NCBI RefSeq assembly: GCF_036898095.1
Contig: NC_090731.1
Coordinates: 143,685,716-143,749,715 of the forward strand
Source of the DNA: Palaemon carinicauda
Lineage: Eukaryota; Arthropoda; Malacostraca; Decapoda; Palaemonidae
Length of the DNA: 64,000 nucleotides
Direction: 5' to 3'
Shown piece by piece: positions 20,550 through 31,131 of the stretch. Position 1 is the stretch's first letter. Each line of letters starts with the position of its first letter. The notes below the pieces were generated by a model. That model was not told where the DNA came from. It saw only the letters and a list, made by a program, of their open reading frames with translations, and ran no database searches. The position numbers were made by a program, and so were the translations under genes.

Positions 20550-20654
20550 TTAAGCTTTGCCCTCGCGGCCATTGTATTCCTTCATGTGTACTAGCACCCA
20601 ACCTGGGATGAACATTAATCCAACAGCTATTGCTGAATAATGAAACACCTTCTC
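20550..20654 (-). CDS. COX8: COX8 coding exon 2
   Basis: 35 codons including the TAA stop (20552-20550). Encodes the membrane helix and C-terminal tail. Preceded on the minus strand by a 9-T polypyrimidine tract and TTTGCAG. The 3' UTR should extend left of 20550; I found no clear AATAAA signal there. Confidence 0.86.
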   Translation of the reverse strand, partial: EKVFHYSAIAVGLMFIPGWVLVHMKEYNGREGKA

Positions 20655-23600
20655 CTGCAAAGAAAAAAAAATTCACTAAGAATAACAAAGCAAATAACTT
20701 CCATGGTAAAGCACTGCACTATTAAACTTAACAAGCATACAATATAATATACAAACCAATGTATTACCCTAATCTTTACAGATCATATCTGGTACTAGTG
20801 CATTGTACAATGTCGTATGGTCAGTCTCCCATACGATGCAGATATCCTCAATTAATATGAAAACCATTCCAAAAATTCTTCCCCTCAAAGAATAAATGAC
20901 AAATTTCTAAAAATAATTTGTATTTTTCCTAATCATACAAACTCAAGTCCTTCACATAGGAGGACAATAACAGCGAAGCTGGGATTACGGCTAATGAAAA
21001 TTTAAAAAGAGGTGTTAACGACCGATTGGTAGTTACCTGCCGGTAGCAGGGAGGCGGCCAGCCCCTGTTAGCTTACTGACAACTAACTCAAGATAGCAGT
21101 TAGGATTTTCTAGGGGGTTTGTGTTGGTGGAAAAGTATCAGTAAAGGAATCAAGTTTGTATACAGTACAGTAGTTAGGAATACTACAAATTACTTTAAAA
21201 AATTTATCATTTATTTCAACATAAATACAAACAAACAATCTTCCTTTACTTAGGAGACTCATCATTAGGCAGGAGCAAGCCCCATTCCAACTTGCTGGAA
21301 CACTTATCCCAGGAACTCAAAACCTAAGCATGTACAATGCCGAAGGAGTTGAAGTTCCATCCACCACGTGTACCGGTGGACTAGTCTGATGATTGCTAAG
21401 CTAGCTATTCCCAAGACACCCCTACCATCAGAGTTGTAACGTCTGTGTCGATAGGCAATGGGTTGGGATGCACTCCTTCAGTACGTGAAACTTATGTTAC
21501 CGTGAAAGGGCAGGTGTCAACAGTTTCAATGGTCTTGCAGCTTTCAGGGAGTCACCTGAATCTGAAACCTACTTCTCTACTGTACACGTTCTAAAGTGTC
21601 AAAAGTCTATTGAGGACCATAGAACATCCAGATTATGCCATGAACTCTGAGGTTCCGGGAAAAACCCATCTATTATTGAACTGTACATCTCCTGACGACA
21701 AGTGCAAGGTGGGGGGGAACCCATCTATTATAGTGCTGTACATCTAACGACAGGTGCAAGGGGACTCTCCTAAGCCCATTAAGTCTTCCAATGATGCTCA
21801 GCACCTTCATAAAAGATTCTTCCCAAGGGCCTGAAGCATGAACCTCTAAAGGGACAACTGCTTGGTTGAAAGGATCCATCTCGAGAGGAAACTCCAGAGT
21901 CATCGATGATGATGGAGGATGACGCACCTTGTGATGGGACCTTGAGACTAACTGGTGGAGGTGGAGTATGATAAGGATCCTGATTAGGAAACAGAGGAGT
22001 TTTTCCACTTCTCCGGACCATCCTTTGGCTCTCAACGCACCTCTGGGGTGCAAGTCAAAGAAACTGAAGGGGAACGTGAGCGACTAAAACTGGCTACATG
22101 ATACAAATAAGTAGGGTTAGAATGTAGTCATGGGAGGAGGCAAGGTCTTACTGTCCTCCTCAATTGGAGCAGGAAAGAATCAATTCTCATCAATTTGTAC
22201 TCTGCAGTAGTAAGCAGGGATCAGGTCAATGCCTATAAACTTTTAGTAGACCCTGATTTGAGAGAGAGGTCTCGAGCGCATGTTAAAAACACGAACATTG
22301 GCCATGTTCTGTGGAATTGTAGTACAGCGGATGCATGGGTGCCAAAACACTCTCTCGGTTGGTGCTCTGAATGTGACAGGATACATTGACCTTTGTATGC
22401 CTGAGATGACCACCCCTTAGGAGAAGGTAAAAGCAACTCCTCTATTTGTAGAGGAAAGACCCTTCGTCCTCAAGGGGTAAGAAGCATTCCTGACTTCACC
22501 AAGGAATGAGGGAATTTATGTCCCCAACAATAGTGATGGAGAAAGTTCGCTGAAATAGTTGGCACAGCGGCAAGATAGAGGGGCATACTCTTTGGGGAGA
22601 TGCGAAAGTGATGACTCCTCTCAACCTCCCAACAACCTGTGCATGATGTCACAGGTGTTTAGGTTAGGTTCCTAACGGGAGACTGGTAAGCAGTCATGGA
22701 GGAACCTATACCCCAAAGGCTACTGTCTGAATGTATGGCCATATGAAGAGTGGGGCATACATTACACCCATCCTCAGAAATGTTATTTGGTCACGAGATT
22801 CACCTGCATCTACTGCACTTGTCCCCTGAGGGAGGCAAGTTCACAACACTGCTTGTTGAGTAACTACCGCACACCTAAGGATAAGGTTATTCCTGGACCT
22901 GTGGGTAAACTCCCATTGGTAGGCTAGTGAGCAGCGAGGGTTCTCTGCTATGCCAGACTCCTACTTTCAGGCCTAGTGCTACTGACTGGTTCTTCTTGAA
23001 GATTAGGGATGATCTGATATCCCTGACTTTGTGCATTTGAAAAGGGGTGATATTTCTTGAATTTCACAGTTGAGGGTGAATGTGTCAGGAGAAAAATAAA
23101 GTATTGGATATCAATCCATCCTTTCAGCGCAGGGTGCTCTACAAGAATATCCAAGATCTCTAACCAGCGATGCTATGTCCTCAAAGAACTGTCATCCTGC
23201 ACCCTGCTAAAAGAGGATGGAGTTGTGCCAGGCTAGAAATCTAAAACTCTGGACAAGGGAGAAGTAGGCCTCCCTTCATTGAGAATGACTCATGATATGT
23301 AGTATGCTCATTGTAATGCTTGGGTCGAGAAGTAAGCCTACCTTTATTAAGAATGACTTATAACATGCGGCGTGCTCATCGTAATGCTTGGGCTGAGGTT
23401 CATGACTAGTGTAGGGGTTAGGGGTCAGTTCCGTATGCTGGTTGATCAAGGACCTAAAAAGGCAAGCGATACCCCTAAGGGCCTTGAGTTCCAGGAGCAG
23501 AAGGACCATTCGAAGCTACTCCTGAGCTTAGGGTGGTCCTCCAAATGTTGAGCTCTACACTCTGAGGTCTACTTAAATGTTTAGTGACAATCTTCCAGCC

Positions 23601-26600
23601 GAGACTGAGAGGGGCTTCCTCTGCATAGGATGATGAAGCAAACTGCACTTCAAGGCAAAGAGGCTCCCCGAATAAACCTCGGAAGGTCCCATTAGCTGAC
23701 GTAAGTTCTACTGGCGTATAGTGGAGCATCGGCAAATATGAATGCCACTCAAGTGTGGTACATCATAGAGCCCCCAAAATTGGACTCGTCTACAGACCAA
23801 GCTTGGCAAGACAGTGACATGTGGAAAGGCTACGGTATCGAAGGGTCTAGCCTATTGGTGAGAGAACCGAAAGTTGCCGAATTCCCAAGAATGGAAAAGC
23901 AGCATGCTTTACTGGATACTGTTATAGAATTGAAATTCTAAATTAGTAGGAGGTGAAACAGATTTTTTAATGGTGATACCAAGAAATAAGAATCCTTTCG
24001 TCACATACAAACGTAAAGAGTCAGTGACCTTCCTCTGAGCCCCTGGTGATTGAGCATATCTAGCAGAACCTTCCTAGGGATGGAATGGATCTTGCATACA
24101 ACTCTACACTACTACATTTTTAGCAGACCCAAGGCACAACTGCTTGACCAACAGCAAAAATAGGTCAATGAAACAGAACTCCCTTGCTTGTGGCCCCCAC
24201 AAGTGGATTGTTATCTACCACGTCTTGGACTTAAAACCTATAAGGAAGATTACAGAAGCTTGTTTGGACATACAGAACGTGGTGAGCAGATTTTACTTCC
24301 CTGAACCAGTTCCCTGAGGTGTTCAAGTACAGTACTCCCAGTGTCTCCGTCCTCACATCCACCTAATGACAGGACCCCTGAAGGTAAGATAAGGAAGATC
24401 GTAGAAGCATTGTTGGACTTCCAGAAGGTTGCAAGCAGATTCTAATTCTATGAACTGGTTCCCTAAGGTGTTGAAGTACAGTACTTCCAGTGTCTCCACT
24501 GTCCTCACATCCACCTAATGACAGTACCCCTAAAGGTAAGATAAGGAAGATCGCAGAAGCATTGTTGGACTTCCAGAAGGTTGCAAGCAGATTTAAATTC
24601 CATGAACCGTTTCCCCCAAGTGTTGAAGTACAGTACTTCCAGTGTCTCCACTGTCCTCACATCCACCTAATGACAGGACCCCTGAAGGTAAGATAAGGAA
24701 GATTGCAGAAGCATTGTTGGACTTCCAGAAGGGTGCAAGCAGATTTTACTTCCATGAACCAGTTCCCTAAGGTGTTGAAGTACAGTACTTCCAGTGTCTC
24801 CACCGTGCTCACATAAACCTAATAACAGACCCCTGAAGGTAAGATAAGGAAGATCGCAGCAGCATTGTTGGACTTCCAGAAGGTTGCAAGCAGATTTTAA
24901 TTCCATGAACCGTTTCCCCCAGGTGTTGAAGTACAGTACTTCCAGTGTCTCCACTGTCCTCACATCCACCAAATGACAGGACCCCTGAAGGTAAGATAAG
25001 GAAGATAGCAGAAGCATTGTTGGACTTCCAGAAGGTTGCAAGCAGAATTTACTTCCATGAACCAGTTCCCTGAGGTGTTGAAGTACAGTACTTCCAGTGT
25101 CTCCACTGTCATCACATCCACCAAATGACAGGACCCCTAAAGGTAAGATAAGGAAGATCGCAGAAGCATTGTTGGACTTCCAGAAGGTTACAAGCAGATT
25201 TTACTTCCATGAACCAGTTCCCCGAGGTGTTCATGTACAGGACTTCCAGTGTCTCCACCTTCCTCACATCCACCAAATGACAGGACTCCTAAAGGTAAGA
25301 CAAGGAAGATCGCAGAAGCATTGTTAGACTTCCAGAAAGTTGCAAGCAGATTTTACCTCCATGAACCAGGTCCCTAAGGTGTTGAAGTACACTAATTTGT
25401 GTCTCAACTGTCCTCGGATCCACCTAATGAAAGGACTCCTGAATGTAGAATAAGAAAGATCGCAGAAGCATCGTTGGAATTCCAGAAGGTTGCAAGCAGA
25501 TTTTACTTCCATGAACCATTTCCCTGAACTGTTCAAGTACAGTACTCCCAGTGTCTCCACCATCCTCACATCCACCTAATGACAGGAACCCTGTCATTAG
25601 GGAACTCAAAATCCAATCAGCCGTTCCATAAGCGATCTGAAAACAGAAGAATAGGGAAGTCATTGCTTTCAGTAACCCTGGAGCAATCACTGGTGTGTTA
25701 ACTTGGAATACAAGGAGTTCACCCTGACAAGGAAAGTTACAGGGGACGTTATTGTTCAGTTGGAAGACCTCGGTCATGCAGCAATGACGGCAATTTTCCT
25801 CCTTATGGTGCCATGAATGCATTATCAGCATAATCTGGTCCTTGATGGTCACCATAGTGAGTATATGAATGGCATATCCGGTGTTCCACAGGGTAGTGTT
25901 TTTGGCCCATTACTTTTCTTACTATATACTGTACACATGACATATGGTTTGGCCTAGAAAACAACCTTCTTGCATATGCAAATGATGCTACTCTCTTTGC
26001 ATCAATTCCATCTCCCGAATGTAGATCTGGGGTTGCAGAATCCCTTAATTGAGATCTAGCTAAAATTAGTGCATGGCGCAAATTATGGGGCATGAAGTTG
26101 AATCCTAACAAACCTCAAAGTATGATTGTAAGTAGGTCAAGGACAAGTGCTCCTCAACATCCAGATCTCAGCATTGATAATGTTTCTCTAACTTTGTGTG
26201 ACTCTTAAAATTTTAGGTGTGATTCTCGCCAGCAAATTTGATTTTGAAAAACACACTAGGTCTGTGTCTTCTTCAATTGCACAAAAGATTGGCTTATTGA
26301 GAAAGTATTTATAGATTTTCGGTAATCAATCTATTCTGAAGAAATGTTTAAATTCCTTCATTCTACCTTGTTTCAAGTATTGTTCTCCTGTCTGGTTTTC
26401 AGCTGCTGATTCTCATCTTAATTTGTTGGACAGGAACTTACGGTCTATTAAATTTCTTAATCCTGATCTACATGTTAATCTTTGGCACAGTCATTCAAAT
26501 AGTTCATTATGCATGTTGCAAGATTTTTCATAATTCTGACCATCCTTTACATTATCTTCCTGGACAGTTCCATCCTGTTTGTAATACTAGGCAGGCAGTT

Positions 26601-29600
26601 AATTCTCATAGTCAGCCCTTCTCCAACATGAGGCTCAATACTACACAGTATTTCAGAAGTTTTATTCCATCTGTGACCAAGTTGTGGAATAATCTTCCTA
26701 ATCGGGTAGTTGAATCAGTAGAACTTCAAAAAGTTCAAAGTTGCAGCAAATGTTTTTATGTAGAACAGGCTGACATAAGTCTTTTTAAAGTTATATATGA
26801 ACTATGTTTTAATGTTAAAGTTTTTTAAAATTATTTCATTTTAATTTGTCATTACTTCTTATGTCATTTTATACATTTCCTAGTTTCCTTTACTCACTAA
26901 GCTACTTTTCCCTGTTGGAGCCCTTGGGCTAATGGCATCTTGCTTTTCCAACTAGGGTTGTAGCTTGGCTAGTATTAATAATAATAAAAATATTACTGCC
27001 TGGTCACGTGACTGGGTTTCAAAAGCACACAATTTTCTGATCATTGACAAAGGAGATCAGCTGTCTGTCCTAGAGCTAGTCGAAAAAAAAAAAAAAAAAA
27101 ACTCGAAAAACACAAACGGGCAAATATTGTACAGGTGAGAGAGAACGCTCAAGGGGAAGGCAGTCTGAAGCTCTGGTATTCAGCAGCAAAACAAGCATAG
27201 AGGACAGGGAGGAGTAAACAGGGACTGAAGGCTATGTATCATGTGCGTTTCCTTCAGGTTCACCTAATGTGATGTCTTTCCTCCTAGACAATCATAAAGC
27301 ACTTGCTACTGATGGCAAACCGTATCGTATCCTTCAAATCTAGGAGGTTGGTTTCTGGCACTTAGCCGACCTTCCACGGAAGAGTTGACTAAACAACCTG
27401 GAGAACCAATAGGAAAACTTTGAGTGAGTCCTTTAGCCCCATGTTCCTTCTTGTCAGTGGAGAAGGCATTGCCTTCCTTGAACTTTAGTCAATTCTGGGA
27501 ACTTGGCAACAAACTAGGTGTTCGTGCACATGAGGACTGATGATCCAATCCCTTCAAACTTGGGAAGTGACCAGGGAACAGCTCAGGAGTGTTCAGATCG
27601 TTGGTTGTCAGGAAACTTCTGAAGCTTCTGTGTTCGTGCATGTGGGTCACCACTCTTCTATGGCCTTGCGTGCTCCCTCTGCTCATCGGGGCGACTCCTC
27701 TGATGACAAAGCGGATCTCCGACGATCAACCTTATTTATGTGTTGGTGATTCCTCTGTAGCTCATCCATAGCACGATCAGCGTCAGAGGCCATAAGGGCA
27801 GCTTTCTTTGCTCGTCAGGGTGTTTCAATGGGTGGAGATACCGAAGTGTCCCTGGGCAGGAGAGGGACTAAAGTGTAGCGTTGTCTTGACCAGTAGGGCC
27901 AGTAATAACTCCCCTCGAGAAGGCTTTGATGCAATGCTGCTACTTCTATGAAACCATGCACCTGGAGATGTCCCACTAGACTTCTGATCAGTTGTCTTGT
28001 GCTTTGGTAAAATTTTATTGTTGGCAACAAGTGATGGGGAGCAATGATGCTTCTTCACCATGGCTGAGGGTTCCACTGCCAACAGGTCCTCAGCAACAAT
28101 AAATGGTATGTCAACAACATCCAGGGACATATCCAAGGGCGCCACTCCCCCACTTTCCACTAGAAGCTTCTCCACTGATGAGGCAAAAGGACAGCAACAG
28201 TTATTGTCTCCAGAAATCCAGCAGGTTGCACAATAATCAATTTCATTACAGCTAATGACGAACAGTGCAAATCCATCACAAAAACCTGCACACACAAACA
28301 TCAAAAAAAGAAAGAAAAAAAAAGCAGACTAAAAACAAACAGAAGAGAACACCAAAAAGTACATCAGTACTCATCGGCTCCCAAAGTCAATGTGAAGGTT
28401 AAGCTACCTGGTGAGTGGGTAAGGATTCCTCGCTACCCAGCAGTGTTTACACCCGCTTCCATCTTTGCTGAAGTCATACTACTATTAAAGGTCAAAGGTT
28501 TGCATTATGTGTAGGAACAAATGCCGATTGATATATGATACACCCTTTTCTAGCAAAACTGGAATTTTCGATAAGATATGGACGACTGCTACCTAGTTTG
28601 ACATTTTTTCTCTATACTGTATTAACCCTTTCACAAAACTCATCCCTTTCCCCCCCATGGACGTACCGGTACGTCCTTGCAAAAAACTATTTACATTTTT
28701 TTTGCATATTTTTGATAACGTTATGAGAAACTTCAGGCATTTTCCAAAATAATGAGACCAACCTGACCTTTCTATGACAAAAATTAAGGCTGTTAGTGCA
28801 ATTTAAAAAAAAATATATTGCAAAATGTGCTTGAAAAAGAAAACGCCTGAGGGTTAAGGGTTGGCAAGTTCCAAATACCTTGGGGGTAAAAGGGTTAATA
28901 AGGGCTGGGGCATAACTCATGAATTGATCAATTAAATTGTGAACACCATTTCATTTTTATGTATGTTTCAGTCAATTGTTTCTTTTTGCATTCGCTTTCA
29001 CCTGCTGCTTTTTTTTTTTTTTTTTTTTTTTTATGATGTAATCATTCAATACCTAGCCTTTTTAACCAATTAAGAATTTTCCATTATTTATACACTAGTT
29101 CCCCAATATTGATCTGCAGCTGTCATTTTTTTCCTCACCCTTCCCCTTCAGTTCCTGCATAACTACTGTCACAAGATGATGTCTCCAAAAGAGAAGTACA
29201 TTTTTTTTCTTTTAAATGCTCTCAGTTGAGTAAAAATATCCCTGAAACAAGGACCCACACCCTTGCATCACTTACCAGAACAGAGTAGCACTGAGATTGT
29301 GTTTATTCATAAGTGAAACAATCCACGTCCGAGCGTGATACGAATTTCGGTAATTATATGAAGCATATAATATTCCAACTGGTTATCCTGTCTTTATTAT
29401 GCCTTTCTGACCATTATTATTGCTGTAAATTACTAATTTTTGTGTTCCCAACCCAAAACCCAGTTTCCCACTTATCTCCCATAATTATTTTCATAAGGGG
29501 GATAGGAAAACTATATTCATGGTCAGAAAGTAACCACAATATAGCAAGTAGGTAAAATGTATGGTTCTTGTATCTGGCTAAGATTTAGAGTATCATATTT

Positions 29601-30418
29601 TACTCAAGTGCCTAAATAACCGGCAAACGTCCATTTCTTATACAGAATTTCAGTTTAACTAGAAAATAAAAGTAGAAACAACCTAATTATGTATTTATCC
29701 GATGTCTTAGATAATTACAGAAAACTAAACTATCATATACAGTATTAACCCAATTTTTGTATAATCAAATGGAAAAAATGTCATGCACATATCTCGTACA
29801 TACATAGCGGGGTGTATGTATGATAGTGGCCACCTGCATGTATGATTACGGCAGTGTAAAAGGGGTTCGCAGGGGGCCGCCAGCCCCCCTACCCCTTTGT
29901 TAGGTAAGGACACATGTTGTAGGTTAGGTTAGGGGGGGAAAGTTGAGGTTAGTTGATGTCTATTTTTTATCCACAAGGGAGGAACTGGACACTTAGATAC
30001 AAAGGTTCCTACATAGCATCATACTTAAAGATCTTTCTTCCATGTAAATTTGGATTGCATTTATGTAAACAAGTGTTGGGGCCTGTGAGGCCATTAATCA
30101 CACAGTATGTATAAACCCTGCTGTTCCACTATGAAGTGAAAATTAAGAGGCTCTTCAGGAAGAGGGAAAAATGAAGCGAGTACATTTAGGAGTCAAAGGA
30201 ACAATGTAAGGACCCTTTAGCAAAGTCAAACGATGCACTGTGAAAGTGCACTGATGGCAATACCATACGTGAATTGTGAGTGTACAGAACAATAAGTATT
30301 ATCATACTGTATTACAGGGTAATGTAACCTAGGGAAAAAAACTACTTTTACTTCTACAGAAAAAGGTTCATTCTCTACGAAAATGACACTCGTTCCTGTC
30401 AGAAATGAATAGTTTGAG

Positions 30419-30490
<72 letters not shown>

Positions 30491-30980
30491 ATATAATGGG
30501 GGGCCCTGTGGGAACTCAGGGATTTGGGTGGGGAATTATACAGTAAAACTTTACCCTTTACTAAATATTATACAAACGTGTAAATGTTATGATATCTATT
30601 TACACGACGTCCTATGTGCAGACCATTCCTCCGGTTACAAGCCTCGCAAGGTTAGGCGAATATGTTAAGTTTGTATACCGGTCAGACCGTCATAGATAAT
30701 GCCTACGCCTTAGAACAAAAGAGTATGTTGAAAGTTATCTACCCAACTGTATGAACACTGAATAACACCACCATAAGTTAACAGTTACACTGATGTCTTT
30801 CAACAGCCATCAGCTGACTATTCCGGTAATATGGCAATGACGCAACAATGAGTTTCATATACTTACAATTCCAGAAATCTTGTTCGTAGGTGGCCCCGAA
30901 ATGATGTTTGTTCTCTTAGGCATAACCATCATAGAATTGGCCCGAGCAATGGCACTAACTGTATTTCTGACGGCAAACAT
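20550..30980 (-). CDS. COX8: Cytochrome c oxidase subunit 8 (two coding exons, 10.2 kb intron)
   Basis: Joined exons 30980-30867 and 20654-20550 (minus) give 72 residues, the usual size for arthropod COX8. Residues 1-26 form a mitochondrial presequence with Arg/Lys and no acidic residue (MFAVRNTVSAIARANS start). The mature part begins with the conserved SGPPTNKIS block, followed by an EKV motif at the exon 2 start, one membrane helix (about residues 44-62, ending PGWVLVHM) and a KEY-NG tail. Subunit 8 is a small nuclear-encoded inner-membrane subunit of respiratory complex IV. Splice sites are strong: donor GTAAGT, and acceptor TTTTTTTCTTTGCAG. The junction is in phase 0. No conflicting stop or missing residue was seen. 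The start codon is the first ATG in this frame that gives a presequence. Identification is by recalled family features, not a search. Confidence 0.85.
21150..21270 (-). repeat. DIRS-5 internal complementary region
   Basis: First half pairs with 20895-20945 and carries an extra TACAGTACAGTA relative to its partner. Second half (ATTTATTTCAACATAAATAC and onward to TTTACTTAGGAG) pairs loosely with the left extremity. Confidence 0.6.
21271..24241 (-). other. DIRS-5 interior, degenerate; no supported gene
   Basis: Short minus-strand frames at 21673-22053 and 23475-23735 look protein-like (PLEVHASGPWEESF; VELTSANGTFRGLF), but I cannot assign a domain. Stops and frame changes are frequent. Probably old gag/pol remnants. 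Confidence 0.35.
24242..25600. repeat. Minisatellite, nine copies of a ~151 bp unit
   Basis: Units begin AAGGAAGAT at 24242, 24391, 24543, 24695, 24846, 24998, 25150, 25302 and 25452 (spacing 149-152 bp). Each contains TTGGACTTCCAGAAGGTTGC, a TACAGTACTTCCAGTGTC block and a CATCCACCTAATGAC block. Unit length is not a multiple of three, so it is not a coding repeat array as it stands. Confidence 0.92.
25846..26985 (+). mobile_element. LINE family A fragment, RT and 3' tail
   Basis: Plus-strand reverse transcriptase of the jockey/CR1 type: ISGVPQGSVFGPLLF, then LLAYANDATLFASIP (active site, with the usual ADD changed to AND), KLNPNK, a FLNPDL-like block and LWNNLPNRVVES. Several stops and frame changes. 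The 3' end is CTGTTGGAGCCCTTGGGCTA ... CCAACTAGGGTTGTAGCTTG followed by TAATAATAATA. Truncated at the 5' end and dead. Confidence 0.75.
26986..27824 (-). other. DIRS-5 interior, no gene recognised
   Basis: Contains a 19-A run (27087-27105) and otherwise unassigned sequence between the LINE and the gag-like part. Confidence 0.35.
27825..28304 (-). pseudogene. gag: DIRS-5 gag-like N-terminal fragment
   Basis: 159-codon minus-strand frame rich in Cys near its start (SCNEIDYCATCW, NNCCCPF), followed by Ser/Lys-rich sequence. Position just inside the left terminal repeat and the Cys cluster parallel the other DIRS gags, but the spacing of Cys residues is not the same. Assignment is mainly by context. 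Confidence 0.4.
28622..28898. mobile_element. piggyBac-type MITE, TTAA target
   Basis: TTAA at both edges (28622-28625, 28895-28898), with terminal CCCTTTC / inverse AAAAGGG, as in piggyBac elements. The interior carries a perfect 18 bp palindrome GGACGTACCGGTACGTCC at 28659-28676. No coding capacity. Confidence 0.72.
28899..30420. other. COX8 intron, mostly unassigned
   Basis: Includes a long T run near 29010-29032 and a GC-rich patch with GGGGGCCGCCAGCCCCCC and TTAGGTTAGG near 29870-29935. No gene, and no COX8 exon found here. Confidence 0.4.
30421..30496. repeat. (TA)n microsatellite
   Basis: About 35 TA units with one interruption. Confidence 0.95.
30867..30980 (-). CDS. COX8: COX8 coding exon 1
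   Basis: 38 codons from ATG (30980-30978), all presequence plus the SGPPTNKISGI start of the mature protein, ending exactly before GTAAGT (30866-30861). An out-of-frame ATG at 31041-31039 would overlap this start if included in the mRNA. Confidence 0.84.
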
Positions 30981-31019
30981 TATTGGCGATATGGTGTGTA
31001 CTTGCTCGGACGACAGACT

Positions 31020-31045
31020 TTCGGAAAATGGCGTCGACCATAGTG
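31020..31045 (-). promoter_or_regulatory. Possible ETS/YY1-like motif near the COX8 start
   Basis: On the plus strand CGGAAAATGGCGTC joins a GGAA core (ETS/NRF-2 type) to AAAATGGCG (YY1 type), about 45-60 bp upstream of the COX8 ATG. Such sites are common at promoters of nuclear genes for respiratory proteins. Sequence match only. Confidence 0.3.
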
Positions 31046-31131
31046 AAAACTTCTCGTTCTTACTTCTTTTAAAGAGTTTTGAAAACAGCTTTTGTTTGAT
31101 TTTGTTATCGATATCTTGTTTACTTGGCTAA

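Larger units (their letters stand above)
20895..28523 (-). mobile_element. DIRS-5: decayed DIRS-type element in the COX8 intron
   Basis: The right extremity AATTTGTATTTTTCCTAATC (20915-20934) is repeated inverted at 21150-21210, and next to it (21210-21260) is a degenerate complement of the left extremity at 28470-28523 (GCATTATGTGTAGGAACAAA on plus). This gives the same bipartite complementary region as in the other DIRS elements. A gag-like N-terminus lies at 28304-27825. I cannot recognise RT or recombinase in 21270-24240. A minisatellite (24242-25600) and a LINE (25846-26985) interrupt it. Confidence 0.55.
20655..30866 (-). other. COX8 intron 1 (about 10.2 kb)
   Basis: GT (30866) to AG (20655). 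Filled by DIRS-5 (20895-28523), which itself holds a minisatellite and a LINE fragment, then a piggyBac-type MITE and a (TA)n tract. DIRS-5 has the same orientation as the gene. Confidence 0.8.

Noticed and set aside
29915..29940. TTAGG-like repeats, as in arthropod telomeres
   Set aside because: Only two or three units inside a GC-rich patch; too short to call telomeric.
30880..31131. 83-codon plus-strand frame with hydrophobic residues
   Set aside because: It is the opposite strand of COX8 exon 1 and its upstream region; the minus-strand reading has splice sites and a protein match.
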